Shown here: one piece after another, positions 43,892 to 52,770 of the stretch
Layout: every line of letters begins with the position of its first letter
Numbering within the stretch: position 1 is the first letter of the stretch
From: JBKCUI01 sp052161625
GTDB taxonomy: Bacteria > Planctomycetota > Planctomycetia > Pirellulales > Pirellulaceae
Assembly (NCBI GenBank): GCA_052161625.1
Contig: CP197412.1
Length of the DNA stretch: 64,000 nucleotides
Direction: 5' to 3' (one strand)
Position numbers and translations under genes: made by a program
Notes under the pieces: model-generated
Database searches by the model: none
The model's input: only the letters and a program-made list of their open reading frames with translations
Told to the model about the DNA's origin: nothing

Positions 43892-43924
43892 TCAATGTCC
43901 TTTTCGAACGCCCAGTCTTATCGT

Positions 43925-44176
43925 TTAGTCGCTCTTTTGCGATGAAGTTCTTCCGGCGACGACGACGGCAACCAAGAATCCTAATTCAACCACCGGCAAG
44001 ACAATAAGCAGACCGACCCAACCGGCAACTGGGATTCGCATCGAGGAAGTCGCTTGCAAAATAGCGAGCCCAAACAAGAAACATAGATCGCAAATCCACA
44101 TCGCAAGCGCGAGCGCAAGCCCCGTCTTCCAAACCGTCAAACTTTCCATCTGCTTCGGCACTTCCTCTCTCGTCAC
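43925..44176 (-). CDS. Small two-helix membrane protein
   Basis: This 83-residue protein has two hydrophobic segments (about 19-42, GLALALAMWICDLCFLFGLAI, and 48-74) and a charged C terminus. It matches no family that I know. The start is GTG at 44176, 17 bases after the stop of the GH5-like gene; the ATG at 44149 (74 residues) is an alternative. Its position suggests cotranscription with the upstream hydrolase. The reality of the gene rests on the unbroken membrane-protein pattern and operon spacing only. Confidence 0.5.
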   Translation of the reverse strand: MTREEVPKQMESLTVWKTGLALALAMWICDLCFLFGLAILQATSSMRIPVAGWVGLLIVLPVVELGFLVAVVVAGRTSSQKSD

Positions 44177-44193
44177 TCGGATTGTCTTCTCGA

Positions 44194-45321
44194 TTACTTG
44201 CTCTCAGCATGAGTGGCTATCATCGCGGGACCTAGTTCACGGAAGAGCTCTACCCAGGATAGCCAGATGGCGTTTTGAATGGTTGCCTTCCCGGACTTCT
44301 TCAACTCCATCAGTTCCGCAGGAGACTCGTCTGGCCAATGCCCGATCCACCCGGCGGCAACTCCTCGGCTTTTCATGAGAAAGTCTCGCAAGTCGTCAGG
44401 GCTGCAGCTCAGCGGAAATGTTTCACCGATGACGATCGGTTTTCCCCAATCGAACTTTTGAAGCAACTCCAGCTCTTCAGCGACCTTGCCTGCCTTCGGA
44501 TAGAGGTGAGGTGAAACGAAGTCGAGATTTTCCGAGGTCGACTGGTAAGCGGCTGGGAACGGGAGCATTCCCATTGTGATCAAGTGAGCAGAGTCCTGCT
44601 TGCGAATCGACTGAACCATGCGTGCAGTCCATTCCCGAAAGATCTCGTCCCCAGTTCGTTTGCCCGCGTTCAAGCTCAATCGCTGGCAAAACTCAACATC
44701 CCCCATGCGCCCTGTGTACCAGCCGTCGGTTGGTTTGCCCGCCGCGGCGGGCTCGTTCACCAGATCGTAGGCGAAGACGGCTGGGCTGTCTTTGCAAGTC
44801 CGCGCGATGGTTTCCCAAAAGAAAGCCTGTGTCTTCCATCGATCTTCTTCCGCAAGTTTGTCATACCATTCGGGACGGTCAGCGATCGTGTAATTGGCGA
44901 GCCCAGTGATCTTTAAGTAGATACCTGTTTTCTCCGCCATCGTCAGCAACTGCTGGATTCCGGCGATCCCTTTATCATTCGCGACATCGGGCTTGTCGAG
45001 AACGCGTGGCAATTCGGGATGGATGCGCGCGACCGTTGTACCCGCCAATTTCATTTCTTCGAACTCTCGCTGGACGCGAGCAGGATCTTCATCCAGCCGC
45101 TTGAGAATATCGACCGATGCATAGTTGTGTCCCCAGGGAACAAACCTTGCACCGGAAGGGAGCAGGGCAAACCCTTTCTTGTCATCCGAAACTTTCACCA
45201 TTTCCATCGCCGGCTTCCGCTCGGTCGCCGGACTGGACGCACCTTCCTCCGCATGGGCGACGCGCAAGCCGAGAATCGAAACGAACAAGATATACGCGAT
45301 GGCGTGAATTTTGCGATGCAT
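44194..45321 (-). CDS. Secreted GH5-like glycoside hydrolase
   Basis: With ATG at 45321 (AAGGG eight bases upstream) this protein has 375 residues and a signal peptide (AIAYILFVSILGLRVAHA). The sequence follows a TIM-barrel glycosidase of clan GH-A, nearest to cellulase/mannanase (GH5-type) proteins. It has RFVPWGHNYASVD at the first strand, VARIHPEL, the acid/base pair in YDLVNEPAAAGKP, and the nucleophile Glu in KPIVIGETFPLS. It probably hydrolyses a beta-linked polysaccharide outside the cytoplasm; specificity cannot be read. A small membrane protein follows after 17 bases. A longer frame to 45405 would hide the signal peptide. Confidence 0.82.
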   Translation of the reverse strand: MHRKIHAIAYILFVSILGLRVAHAEEGASSPATERKPAMEMVKVSDDKKGFALLPSGARFVPWGHNYASVDILKRLDEDPARVQREFEEMKLAGTTVARIHPELPRVLDKPDVANDKGIAGIQQLLTMAEKTGIYLKITGLANYTIADRPEWYDKLAEEDRWKTQAFFWETIARTCKDSPAVFAYDLVNEPAAAGKPTDGWYTGRMGDVEFCQRLSLNAGKRTGDEIFREWTARMVQSIRKQDSAHLITMGMLPFPAAYQSTSENLDFVSPHLYPKAGKVAEELELLQKFDWGKPIVIGETFPLSCSPDDLRDFLMKSRGVAAGWIGHWPDESPAELMELKKSGKATIQNAIWLSWVELFRELGPAMIATHAESK

Positions 45322-45496
45322 GACTTGAACCCTTTCACAACGAACGGCGCTTAGCACCTGAGAGATATCGCTCGCCGTGAGTATATCAGGAATGGCGCGG
45401 CGCATTCCTTGTAAAAAATCGGGAGCAGCGCAGCAGTCGCAGCGAGCGACCGCCCATGTGAAAGAACCTCTTGAAAGCCCCGAAGCGGGCTGCCGG

Positions 45497-46273
45497 CTAT
45501 CTTCCTAGGAAGAAGTCAATGGGAGAAGCGAGGAAGCTGGGAGCGTCTTCGTCAACCGGCTCCCCAAGGAGATACGCACGCATCTTCGCTGCGTCACCAC
45601 CGAAGCTTTTACCCGTTTGCTCTTTGAGTGCGAGATACGCAGCGTATTGAGCGCCTGGTTGTTTCGAGTCCAATTGTTTTGCGAGAAAGCTTTTCACATC
45701 CTCGGTTTTGTGATTGCCTAGCGACTCCGTGGCCATATTTCTCACCACATCGCTTTTGTCCGATGCAGCGAGAGCCAATAGGGCTTGGGTGGCGATCGGG
45801 TCACTGCTATTTCGAAGGGCCTTGGCAACCTCCAGCCGAACCTTGCTCTCTTTGTCTTTCGACATTTCCGTAACGACCATCATGGCATCAGGCCGCTCGA
45901 GCACTTCGGACAACACCAGAACAATGTGCCTGCGAATATCGGGACTGGTTTCTACTTTGGCAGTGTTGGCCAGGAGCTCGATATATCGGCGTTGCTCTTC
46001 GACAGGGTATTTTGCGATCGCGGTGCGAAGCAGTTGAAACTCTTCCACACGCTGATGGTAGACCGGTCTGCGAGCGCGATCTTTCTTCCACTGGTCTTGA
46101 ATGACCGGATTCAGCTTCTTGAGCTCGTAAAACGGGCCGTCGGTGCATCCAAGGACCGCGAGCAGAAAGCCGCTTGCGATGGCGGAGGAAACCCGTTTTC
46201 GTTGAGAAGCAAAGAATTCCACGTACTCACGCCCCGTGGGGAAATGGGAGACAGACCGTTTGATCGCGGACAT
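45497..46273 (-). CDS. HEAT-repeat lipoprotein
   Basis: I use ATG at 46273 (258 residues), which places a lipobox (VLGC) at about residue 42 after the hydrophobic AIASGFLLAVLG. That is a long N-terminal region, and the real start may differ; the frame opens as far as 46375. The mature part is alpha-helical. HEAT-type repeats (KESKVRLEVAKALRNSSDP, KSDVVRNMATESLGNHKTED) run from about 120 to 225. It probably serves as a protein-binding scaffold on the inner face of the outer membrane or in the paryphoplasm. No catalytic motif is seen and no named family recognised. It is divergent from the 1474-residue fusion gene. Confidence 0.7.
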   Translation of the reverse strand: MSAIKRSVSHFPTGREYVEFFASQRKRVSSAIASGFLLAVLGCTDGPFYELKKLNPVIQDQWKKDRARRPVYHQRVEEFQLLRTAIAKYPVEEQRRYIELLANTAKVETSPDIRRHIVLVLSEVLERPDAMMVVTEMSKDKESKVRLEVAKALRNSSDPIATQALLALAASDKSDVVRNMATESLGNHKTEDVKSFLAKQLDSKQPGAQYAAYLALKEQTGKSFGGDAAKMRAYLLGEPVDEDAPSFLASPIDFFLGR

Positions 46274-46549
46274 TAGCAAACCTCGATCGCTCGAATCCAG
46301 GGCAATTGCCGCGGAGTGAACCAAACACGCAACTTTTATGAGACCCGTTGCGAAAGCCGAATGGTTGGAGGACAATTTCGCTTTAGTGCCGACTTAGCGG
46401 CTTGGGAAACCACCCTTCTCTAGCCCCCCTAGTCGCCGCAGATTGATCGGTCGGCCGGTGGTTTTTGCCGCTTTCGGTCGGCTACCCCATCGCCACTTGC
46501 CAGTGGCTCCGCCAAATTTCAGTGCCTACCCAAAAGAGTCCAGTGTACG

Positions 46550-49500
46550 ATGCGTATACGAATCCCCGCTTTTGTCTTGTCGGTTTTCGCGACCGTTTGC
46601 GTCCATACCGCAGTCCTTCGCTCGGCAGTCTATTCCCAAGACGGCAAGAAGCATGTGGTCTTCATCGCCGGTCGTCAGAGCCATGATTACGGCTCGCACG
46701 AACACTTCGCCGGTTCAAGGATCTTGGCGGAAGTGGTTGAGAAGTCTGACCCCAACGTTCGCTGTACCGTGTTGCGAAACGGCTGGCCCCAGGACGATCG
46801 TTTGCTCGATCAAGCCGATGCGATTGTGATCTACTCCGATGGCGGTGGTGGTCACCCTTCCTTGCCTCACTTGCCGCGTCTTCAAAAGCAAATGGAACGC
46901 GGAGCGGGATTCGTCTGTATCCATTATGCGGTCGAGGTACCGAAAGAGCGTGGCGGGCCGGAGTTCCTTCAGTGGCTCGGCGGTTACTTTGAAACGCATT
47001 GGTCCGTGAATCCCCATTGGGATGCGAAGTTCGACACGCTGCCAAAGCATCCAATTACCACCGGCGTCAAGCCATTCGAAACACGGGATGAGTGGTACTT
47101 CCACATGCGGTTTCCGGAGGGCATGAAAGGGGTCACTCCCATCCTTTCTGCCGTTGCCCCCGAACACACCATGTCGCGGCCGGATGGACCTCACAGCGGA
47201 AATCCGGATGTTCGCAAAGAGGTTGCGAAAAAGGTTCCGCAGCATGTCGCTTGGGCGACCGAGCGCCCCGATGGTGGCCGGTCGTTCGGATTCACCGGTG
47301 GGCATTTCCACTGGAATTGGGGCCGCACGGAGCAGACCAAACTGGTTGCCAACGCGATTCTTTGGACCGCGAAGGCAAAGATACCCGACGAAGGGGCCAC
47401 GGTAGCTCCGAAGTCGGTGGAGCAGCTGAAAGAGAATCAAGACGAGACCGTCCCAGGAAGCTTCGATGCGAAGAAGATCGCCGAGTCGTTTCGATTGACG
47501 TCCGCTCCGGTCGCGGGACCCGATCAGTCTTCCGCCGCGAAGCTTCTATTTTCCACCGATACACTAACCAGCAAAACACCGCAGCACCGCGTCAACGCAA
47601 TGGTTGACATACGAGGCGTGAAGCGACTTTATTTGATCGTCTCATCGGGACGCGATGGAATGGCCTGCGATTGGGCGAATTGGGTGGAGCCGAAGTTGGT
47701 CGGTCCCCAAGGGGAGAAGTCCCTTTTGGAATTGAATTGGTTGTCGGCGTCCGCGGAATGGGGCGAACCTCGCAAAAATGCGAATGTGGATGGAGGGGTC
47801 ATGCAGGTCGAGGGCCGAGCCGTTTCCGGTATCGGAACACACGCATTCAGTGTGATCGGAATCGACCTTCCACCTGGTTATGAGACATTCCAAGCTGGAT
47901 GCGCACTCGACGACGGGGGCGTTTCGCAGCAGAACGGAGAGACGACCTCGGTGCGATTCCATGTCGCGGCGGAAGGTGTTCCAGTGGGAATCAATGATTG
48001 GGGCAGGACTGCTTCGGTGCAGTCTGTGGATCGCACGCCAGAAAAAGCGGTTGCTGGGCTGCAAGTAGCCGAGGGATTACAAGCCTCCCTGGCCGCATCC
48101 GAGCCCATGCTAAAGAGCCTTACGAATATCGACATCGACCATCGCGGACGGATTTGGGTTTGCGAAGTGGTGAACTATCGCCGCCACCAGAATGATCGCC
48201 CCGAAGGAGATCGGATCCTCATTCTGGAAGACACCGATCATGACGGTGTGGTGGATAAGACCAAGGTCTTTTACCAAGGCCGCGACATCGACTCCGCACT
48301 GGGATTGTGCGTGCTCGGCAATCGCGTTCTCGTGAGCGCGGCACCTCACGTGCTAGAGTTCGTCGATGAAGACGGAGATGACGTACCGGATCGGAAAACC
48401 CAGATCTTGACGAAAACGGGGCAACCCCAGCATGACCATTCGGTGCACTCCTTTGTTTTTGGTCCCGACGGGAAGCTCTATTTCAATTTTGGAAACACCG
48501 GTCATCAGCTATGCGATGCTGCGGGAAATCCAATCTTGGATCGCTGGGGAAGAAAGATCAATGACTCGGGAAATCCCTATCGCCAAGGGATGGTTTTCCG
48601 ATGCAATGAAGATTTGAGCGATATGGAGGTTCTCGGGCATAACTTTCGAAATAATTATGAGGTAGCTGTCGATTCCTTCGGATCGCTTTGGCAGTCGGAC
48701 AATGACGACGATGGAAACAGAGCGACACGGATCAACTATGTGATGGAGTTCGGCAATTACGGCTATGTGGACGAGGCTACCGGGGCTGGGTGGCAGGCAG
48801 AGCGAACCAACTGGGAGCCAGAAATCCCACAACGGCACTGGCACCTCAACGATCCCGGTGTCGTTCCGACCATGTTGATTACCGGGGCAGGGTCTCCAAC
48901 GGGGATTACCGTCTACGAAGGCTCGTTGCTGCCGGAGCGATATCGCAACCAAGTCATTCACACCGATGCAGGGCCTAACGTCGTGAGAGCTTACGTGGCA
49001 CAGAAGGATGGTGCCGGCTATTCGGCGACGATTGAAAACATCATCGTCGGCGAGTTCGATCGATGGTTCCGACCTGCGGACGTTTCGGTCGCCCCGGACG
49101 GCTCGCTCTTTGTTTCGGATTGGTACGACCCCGGAGTTGGCGGGCATAACATGGAGGACATGGAGCGAGGACGATTGTTCCGAGTCGCCCCTCCCAATAC
49201 CCCTTACCGAGTGCCAGCGTATGAATTCCGGACCGCGGAGGGCGCCGTCGAGGCCTTGAAGAGTCCCAACAACTCTGCGAGATACATGGCCTTCAAAGCA
49301 TTGATTGCCATGGGCAAGGACGCGATTCCCGCGTTGCAATCGATGGCAAAGGATACCAACCCTCGATATCGAGCCCGCGCGTTGTGGGTGCTCGCAAGGA
49401 TTCAGTCGCCTAAACAAATCGTCGATCACGCTGCGAACGACGCCGATCCGAACGTGAGGATCACGGGGATTCGCATCGCGCGACAATACCGCTTGCCGAC

Positions 49501-50974
49501 GAGTGAATACATTCCGGCGTTGTCGAACGATTCCGATCCCTCGGTTCTTCGCGAACTGTGTGTTGCATTGCGAGAAGACAAATCCGCGGAGGGACCTAGC
49601 TACTGGTCGAAATTGGCAAATCGGTTCGATGGAAAAGACCGGTGGTATTTGGAGGCATTGGGGATCGCAGCGATGGATCGATGGGATGAGTGTATCGACG
49701 CGTGGCTATCGACCAAACCGGACATGGCATCCGCATCGTCTCGAGGAATCGTCTGGCGGGCGCGAGGAAGCAAAGCTGCTGGTTTGCAAATTGCCGCACT
49801 CCAATCGCCAAATCTTCCCGACTCACAATTTTCGGCGATGCTGCGAGCTTTGGACTTCCAAGAGAAAAGCGCTCGCGAAAAGGGAATCGAATCTCTCCTT
49901 AGCGCCATAAAGGAATCGCCGGCAAACGAGCGACGCGACTCTCTGGTTGTAGAGGCCTTGCTGCGAACCGATCGTGTGGCCGATAAGTTGGATCCGCTCC
50001 TCCTAGCCAGTGTCGCTCGGTATGTCGAACGGATGGGAGAAGATCCTGCTCAGTTGCGAGTTTTGCGCAAGGTGCGAGTCCCCAGCTTGGACACGTTACT
50101 ACTTGAACGGGCCACTGCATGGGGAGCCACCTCTCAAGGTCTGCAAGCGCTCGAGATCTACGCTTCGGACGAAAAAAATCGCCAAGCCTTATTGAATCGA
50201 CTTGCTTCCAAGGAACCAACCGAACTGGACTTGGCGATCGCTCGGATCGTTTCACTGGGAACGAAGCGAGAATGGGTGGAGTTGCAGCGGTCGCTTCTGG
50301 AGTCCGACACTGCCACCAAGGGAGTGAAGGCCGAGGCTGCCATCGCTTTGGCCCGTAACAAGAATACCCAATCATTTATTCTGGAGCTGGCAAAGAAGCA
50401 AGCCATTCCGTCCGAAGCGTTGGGGCTGATCGCGAGCACACTCCGAGGCTCGACGGAAGCCACGATTCGCGATGAAGCCCAGAAGCTATTCCCGAAGGCC
50501 GAAGGGTCTCAGAAGGAGTTGCCTTCGATCGACCAGCTTGTGAAACGGAGAGGAAATGCCGAACGAGGAAAGGGAATATACTTCGGTGCAGCTACCTGTT
50601 CACAATGCCACATAGTTGGCAACGAGGGGAAGAATGTCGGACCGAATCTGAGTGAGATCGGAAGCAAGCTCTCGAAGGACGCGATGTACTTGTCCATTTT
50701 GGCCCCCAGCGCTGGGATCAGTCACGCGTACGAAGCTTATGCTCTCCGTACGGATGAGGACGAAGTCATCACTGGGTTGCTGGTTTCCGAGACTGCCCAA
50801 TCGATCATCCTGAAAGACGCGAAGGGTATCGAGCACACGGTCGCGCGGGCCAACGTCGATGAGTTCAAGAAGCAAGACAAGTCGCTCATGCCGGAAAACC
50901 TTCACGAATTGGTTTCCGATCAAGGGTTGGTGGATCTCGTCGAGTACCTCACGACGTTGCAAAAGGCGAAGTGA
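46550..50974 (+). CDS. ThuA / NPCBM-like / PVC-type dehydrogenase / HEAT / cytochrome c fusion
   Basis: This 1474-residue secreted protein has a signal peptide (PAFVLSVFATVCVHTAVLRS). Domains in order: ThuA-like (about 30-255; FIAGRQSHDYGSHEH, FVCIHYAVEVP); an NPCBM-type carbohydrate-binding sandwich (about 320-475; GIGTHAFSVIGIDLP); the PVC-type membrane-bound dehydrogenase propeller (about 490-890; NIDIDHRGRIWVCEVVNYR, HDHSVHSFVFGPDGKLYFN); HEAT repeats (about 900-1300); and a cytochrome c-like domain with CSQCH at 1350-1354 and DKSLMPEN as an axial-Met candidate. ThuA relatives act in trehalose/3-keto-sugar metabolism, so sugar oxidation linked to haem is a reasonable inference. The protein is shorter in repeats but parallel in plan to the ceramidase fusion. 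It converges on a PQQ-like gene across a strong hairpin. Confidence 0.88.
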   Translation: MRIRIPAFVLSVFATVCVHTAVLRSAVYSQDGKKHVVFIAGRQSHDYGSHEHFAGSRILAEVVEKSDPNVRCTVLRNGWPQDDRLLDQADAIVIYSDGGGGHPSLPHLPRLQKQMERGAGFVCIHYAVEVPKERGGPEFLQWLGGYFETHWSVNPHWDAKFDTLPKHPITTGVKPFETRDEWYFHMRFPEGMKGVTPILSAVAPEHTMSRPDGPHSGNPDVRKEVAKKVPQHVAWATERPDGGRSFGFTGGHFHWNWGRTEQTKLVANAILWTAKAKIPDEGATVAPKSVEQLKENQDETVPGSFDAKKIAESFRLTSAPVAGPDQSSAAKLLFSTDTLTSKTPQHRVNAMVDIRGVKRLYLIVSSGRDGMACDWANWVEPKLVGPQGEKSLLELNWLSASAEWGEPRKNANVDGGVMQVEGRAVSGIGTHAFSVIGIDLPPGYETFQAGCALDDGGVSQQNGETTSVRFHVAAEGVPVGINDWGRTASVQSVDRTPEKAVAGLQVAEGLQASLAASEPMLKSLTNIDIDHRGRIWVCEVVNYRRHQNDRPEGDRILILEDTDHDGVVDKTKVFYQGRDIDSALGLCVLGNRVLVSAAPHVLEFVDEDGDDVPDRKTQILTKTGQPQHDHSVHSFVFGPDGKLYFNFGNTGHQLCDAAGNPILDRWGRKINDSGNPYRQGMVFRCNEDLSDMEVLGHNFRNNYEVAVDSFGSLWQSDNDDDGNRATRINYVMEFGNYGYVDEATGAGWQAERTNWEPEIPQRHWHLNDPGVVPTMLITGAGSPTGITVYEGSLLPERYRNQVIHTDAGPNVVRAYVAQKDGAGYSATIENIIVGEFDRWFRPADVSVAPDGSLFVSDWYDPGVGGHNMEDMERGRLFRVAPPNTPYRVPAYEFRTAEGAVEALKSPNNSARYMAFKALIAMGKDAIPALQSMAKDTNPRYRARALWVLARIQSPKQIVDHAANDADPNVRITGIRIARQYRLPTSEYIPALSNDSDPSVLRELCVALREDKSAEGPSYWSKLANRFDGKDRWYLEALGIAAMDRWDECIDAWLSTKPDMASASSRGIVWRARGSKAAGLQIAALQSPNLPDSQFSAMLRALDFQEKSAREKGIESLLSAIKESPANERRDSLVVEALLRTDRVADKLDPLLLASVARYVERMGEDPAQLRVLRKVRVPSLDTLLLERATAWGATSQGLQALEIYASDEKNRQALLNRLASKEPTELDLAIARIVSLGTKREWVELQRSLLESDTATKGVKAEAAIALARNKNTQSFILELAKKQAIPSEALGLIASTLRGSTEATIRDEAQKLFPKAEGSQKELPSIDQLVKRRGNAERGKGIYFGAATCSQCHIVGNEGKNVGPNLSEIGSKLSKDAMYLSILAPSAGISHAYEAYALRTDEDEVITGLLVSETAQSIILKDAKGIEHTVARANVDEFKKQDKSLMPENLHELVSDQGLVDLVEYLTTLQKAK

Positions 50975-50999
50975 TCCTGGGCATACTAGAAAATCTTGC

Positions 51000-51036
51000 C
51001 CCTTCGCTAGCGAGCGGTCCGCGTGCTAGCGAAGGG
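51000..51036. terminator. Perfect 12-bp inverted repeat between convergent genes
   Basis: CCCTTCGCTAGC (51000-51011) and GCTAGCGAAGGG (51025-51036) are exact complements around a 13-base loop. The hairpin lies 26 bases after one stop codon and 71 bases from the other, so it could terminate both genes. No T-run follows on either side, so the termination mode is uncertain. Confidence 0.65.
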
Positions 51037-51106
51037 TTGAAGACATCCAATCGTTACAGGCTGGATGTGATTGTTCTGGGGTGCAGCTAATCCGGGATGC
51101 AATATT

Positions 51107-52672
51107 TTATTCCTGGATGCAATACAGATGCCCAGCGCTGCGAAGGAGCAAACGTTTTCCGAGAAATACTGGGGACGCATCGATTTCTTCCCCCAATTCG
51201 TTGGTTGCCAAGATCTCGGGCTCCGGACCCGCTTTCATCACGACCGTTGTACCGTTTCTTCCGGTCACATAGAGCTTGTCCGCTGCAGCTCCGATGGAGG
51301 AGTAAATTGTATCCAGGCCATTGATACGGGTACGGGCGAACACAGGGGTCCCGGTCGAGGCGTCCAAAGCGGTCAGGATGTTTTTGTTTTCCGATAGAAA
51401 ATAGACTTGGCCCTTATACAGGGTAGCGGATGGGACGTAGGGAGTATTTTGATGGTAGGTCCATTTCACAAGGTCCTTGTTTTGGGAAACGTCCCCCTTC
51501 GCGTCTAAGGAAATCGCGTAGCATGCGGCGCCTCGAAAGCCGGTGGTTGCAATGACATTTCCTTCATGGACAAACGGAGTGGGGATTGGGTTTTCGGTTT
51601 GGCCGCCGCATTCCCAGATCAAGCTTCCATCTCGGAGGTTGTAACTTCGTACCGTTCTTCCGTTCATGATGACTTGCTCGACCCCGCGGTGTTCCACCAC
51701 GATGGGGGTGCACCAGTTTGTTCGTTCCGCACGCGCCGTTTTCCATTTCAAGTCACCGGACTTCGGGTCGAGTGCAGCGATGAAGGAATCGGCTTCGTGG
51801 TCCCAGGGGACGATGAGGTAGTCTTTGTAGAGTGTTGCCGAAGCCCCTTCGCCGAATTCGTTGCGAGTGACTTGTTCCCCGAGGTCGGCGCTCCACATCA
51901 CTTTGCCTTGCAGATCAAGGCAGAAAATCCCTCGCGAGCCGAAGAACACGTACAAGTGTTTTCCGTCCGTGACAGGTGATGCGGAAGCGAAGTTGTTGGT
52001 ACCGTGCCCTCCTTCGTGAGGCAATTCTTCGGTCACGATCGTCTGCCAAAGTTTCTTCCCGGATTCGAGGTCGTAAGACGAGACCAAGAACTGATAAACA
52101 TTGTTGGGGCGAGGTTTGGATAAGCGTCCCCCTCCCGGAGGGCCGAAGCCGCGCCCGCTAGGACTTGAGCCGGGGACTGCCGTCTCTGGATCGTACACCC
52201 CGGCGGTTGCGATTCGAGGGCGGGGAGGTCCAGGGCGATCGGCCCCCGATGGCGGATTGGAAGGTTGGCTTGGAGTTTCGTCTTTGCTGCGGGGCGGAAG
52301 CTGTCGAGGTGGTTCGACCGTTTCGATTTGGAGATCGCGTTCCACATAAGGGCGTGCTGTTTGGAGGGATTCCGTCTTGTCGGTCTTGACCGCGGAGAGA
52401 ATGAAGACTTGGTTTCCCCAAACGATGGGGGTCGAACTCCCCATGCCATCGAGAGGTGTTTTCCACGCGATATTCTTTTCGGGGCTCCACGAAGTAGGTG
52501 GGGTAGCGTCGAGGGATGCACCGTTTCCGAGTGGCCCGCGCCAATTAGGCCACCCCCGTTCCTCGCCGAGCGACCGCGACGAAAATGGGGCCGTCGTGAG
52601 GCATGCCAGGCTCAAAAGGAGGGAGACTCGGACTTTTGATCGAAGTTTTGTGTGCATGAACGTTTCCTGCAT
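51107..52672 (-). CDS. Secreted PQQ-like beta-propeller protein
   Basis: This 521-residue protein has a signal peptide (KVRVSLLLSLACLTTAPFS). It has an opening motif typical of planctomycete PQQ-like proteins, GWPNWRGPLGNGASLD, and about seven propeller blades (YDLESGKKLWQT, LDPKSGDLKWKTA, YNLRDGSLIWECGG, LDASTGTPVFART). A Pro/Arg/Gly-rich insertion at about 105-180 separates the first and second blades. No calcium/PQQ ligand set or haem motif is recognisable, so dehydrogenase activity is not supported. Two starts with good ribosome-binding sites exist, 52672 (GAGGA) and 52657 (AGGAA); they differ by five residues. It diverges from mnmG. Confidence 0.87.
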   Translation of the reverse strand: MQETFMHTKLRSKVRVSLLLSLACLTTAPFSSRSLGEERGWPNWRGPLGNGASLDATPPTSWSPEKNIAWKTPLDGMGSSTPIVWGNQVFILSAVKTDKTESLQTARPYVERDLQIETVEPPRQLPPRSKDETPSQPSNPPSGADRPGPPRPRIATAGVYDPETAVPGSSPSGRGFGPPGGGRLSKPRPNNVYQFLVSSYDLESGKKLWQTIVTEELPHEGGHGTNNFASASPVTDGKHLYVFFGSRGIFCLDLQGKVMWSADLGEQVTRNEFGEGASATLYKDYLIVPWDHEADSFIAALDPKSGDLKWKTARAERTNWCTPIVVEHRGVEQVIMNGRTVRSYNLRDGSLIWECGGQTENPIPTPFVHEGNVIATTGFRGAACYAISLDAKGDVSQNKDLVKWTYHQNTPYVPSATLYKGQVYFLSENKNILTALDASTGTPVFARTRINGLDTIYSSIGAAADKLYVTGRNGTTVVMKAGPEPEILATNELGEEIDASPVFLGKRLLLRSAGHLYCIQE

Positions 52673-52770
52673 GAGCTGTTCCTCGTCAAATCGGGGAAGG
52701 GGATGTACGATACGGATTCAGAAGTCTATGAAAACCCAGGTATGTTGAAAAAGTTCTACCGAGAGTTGGG

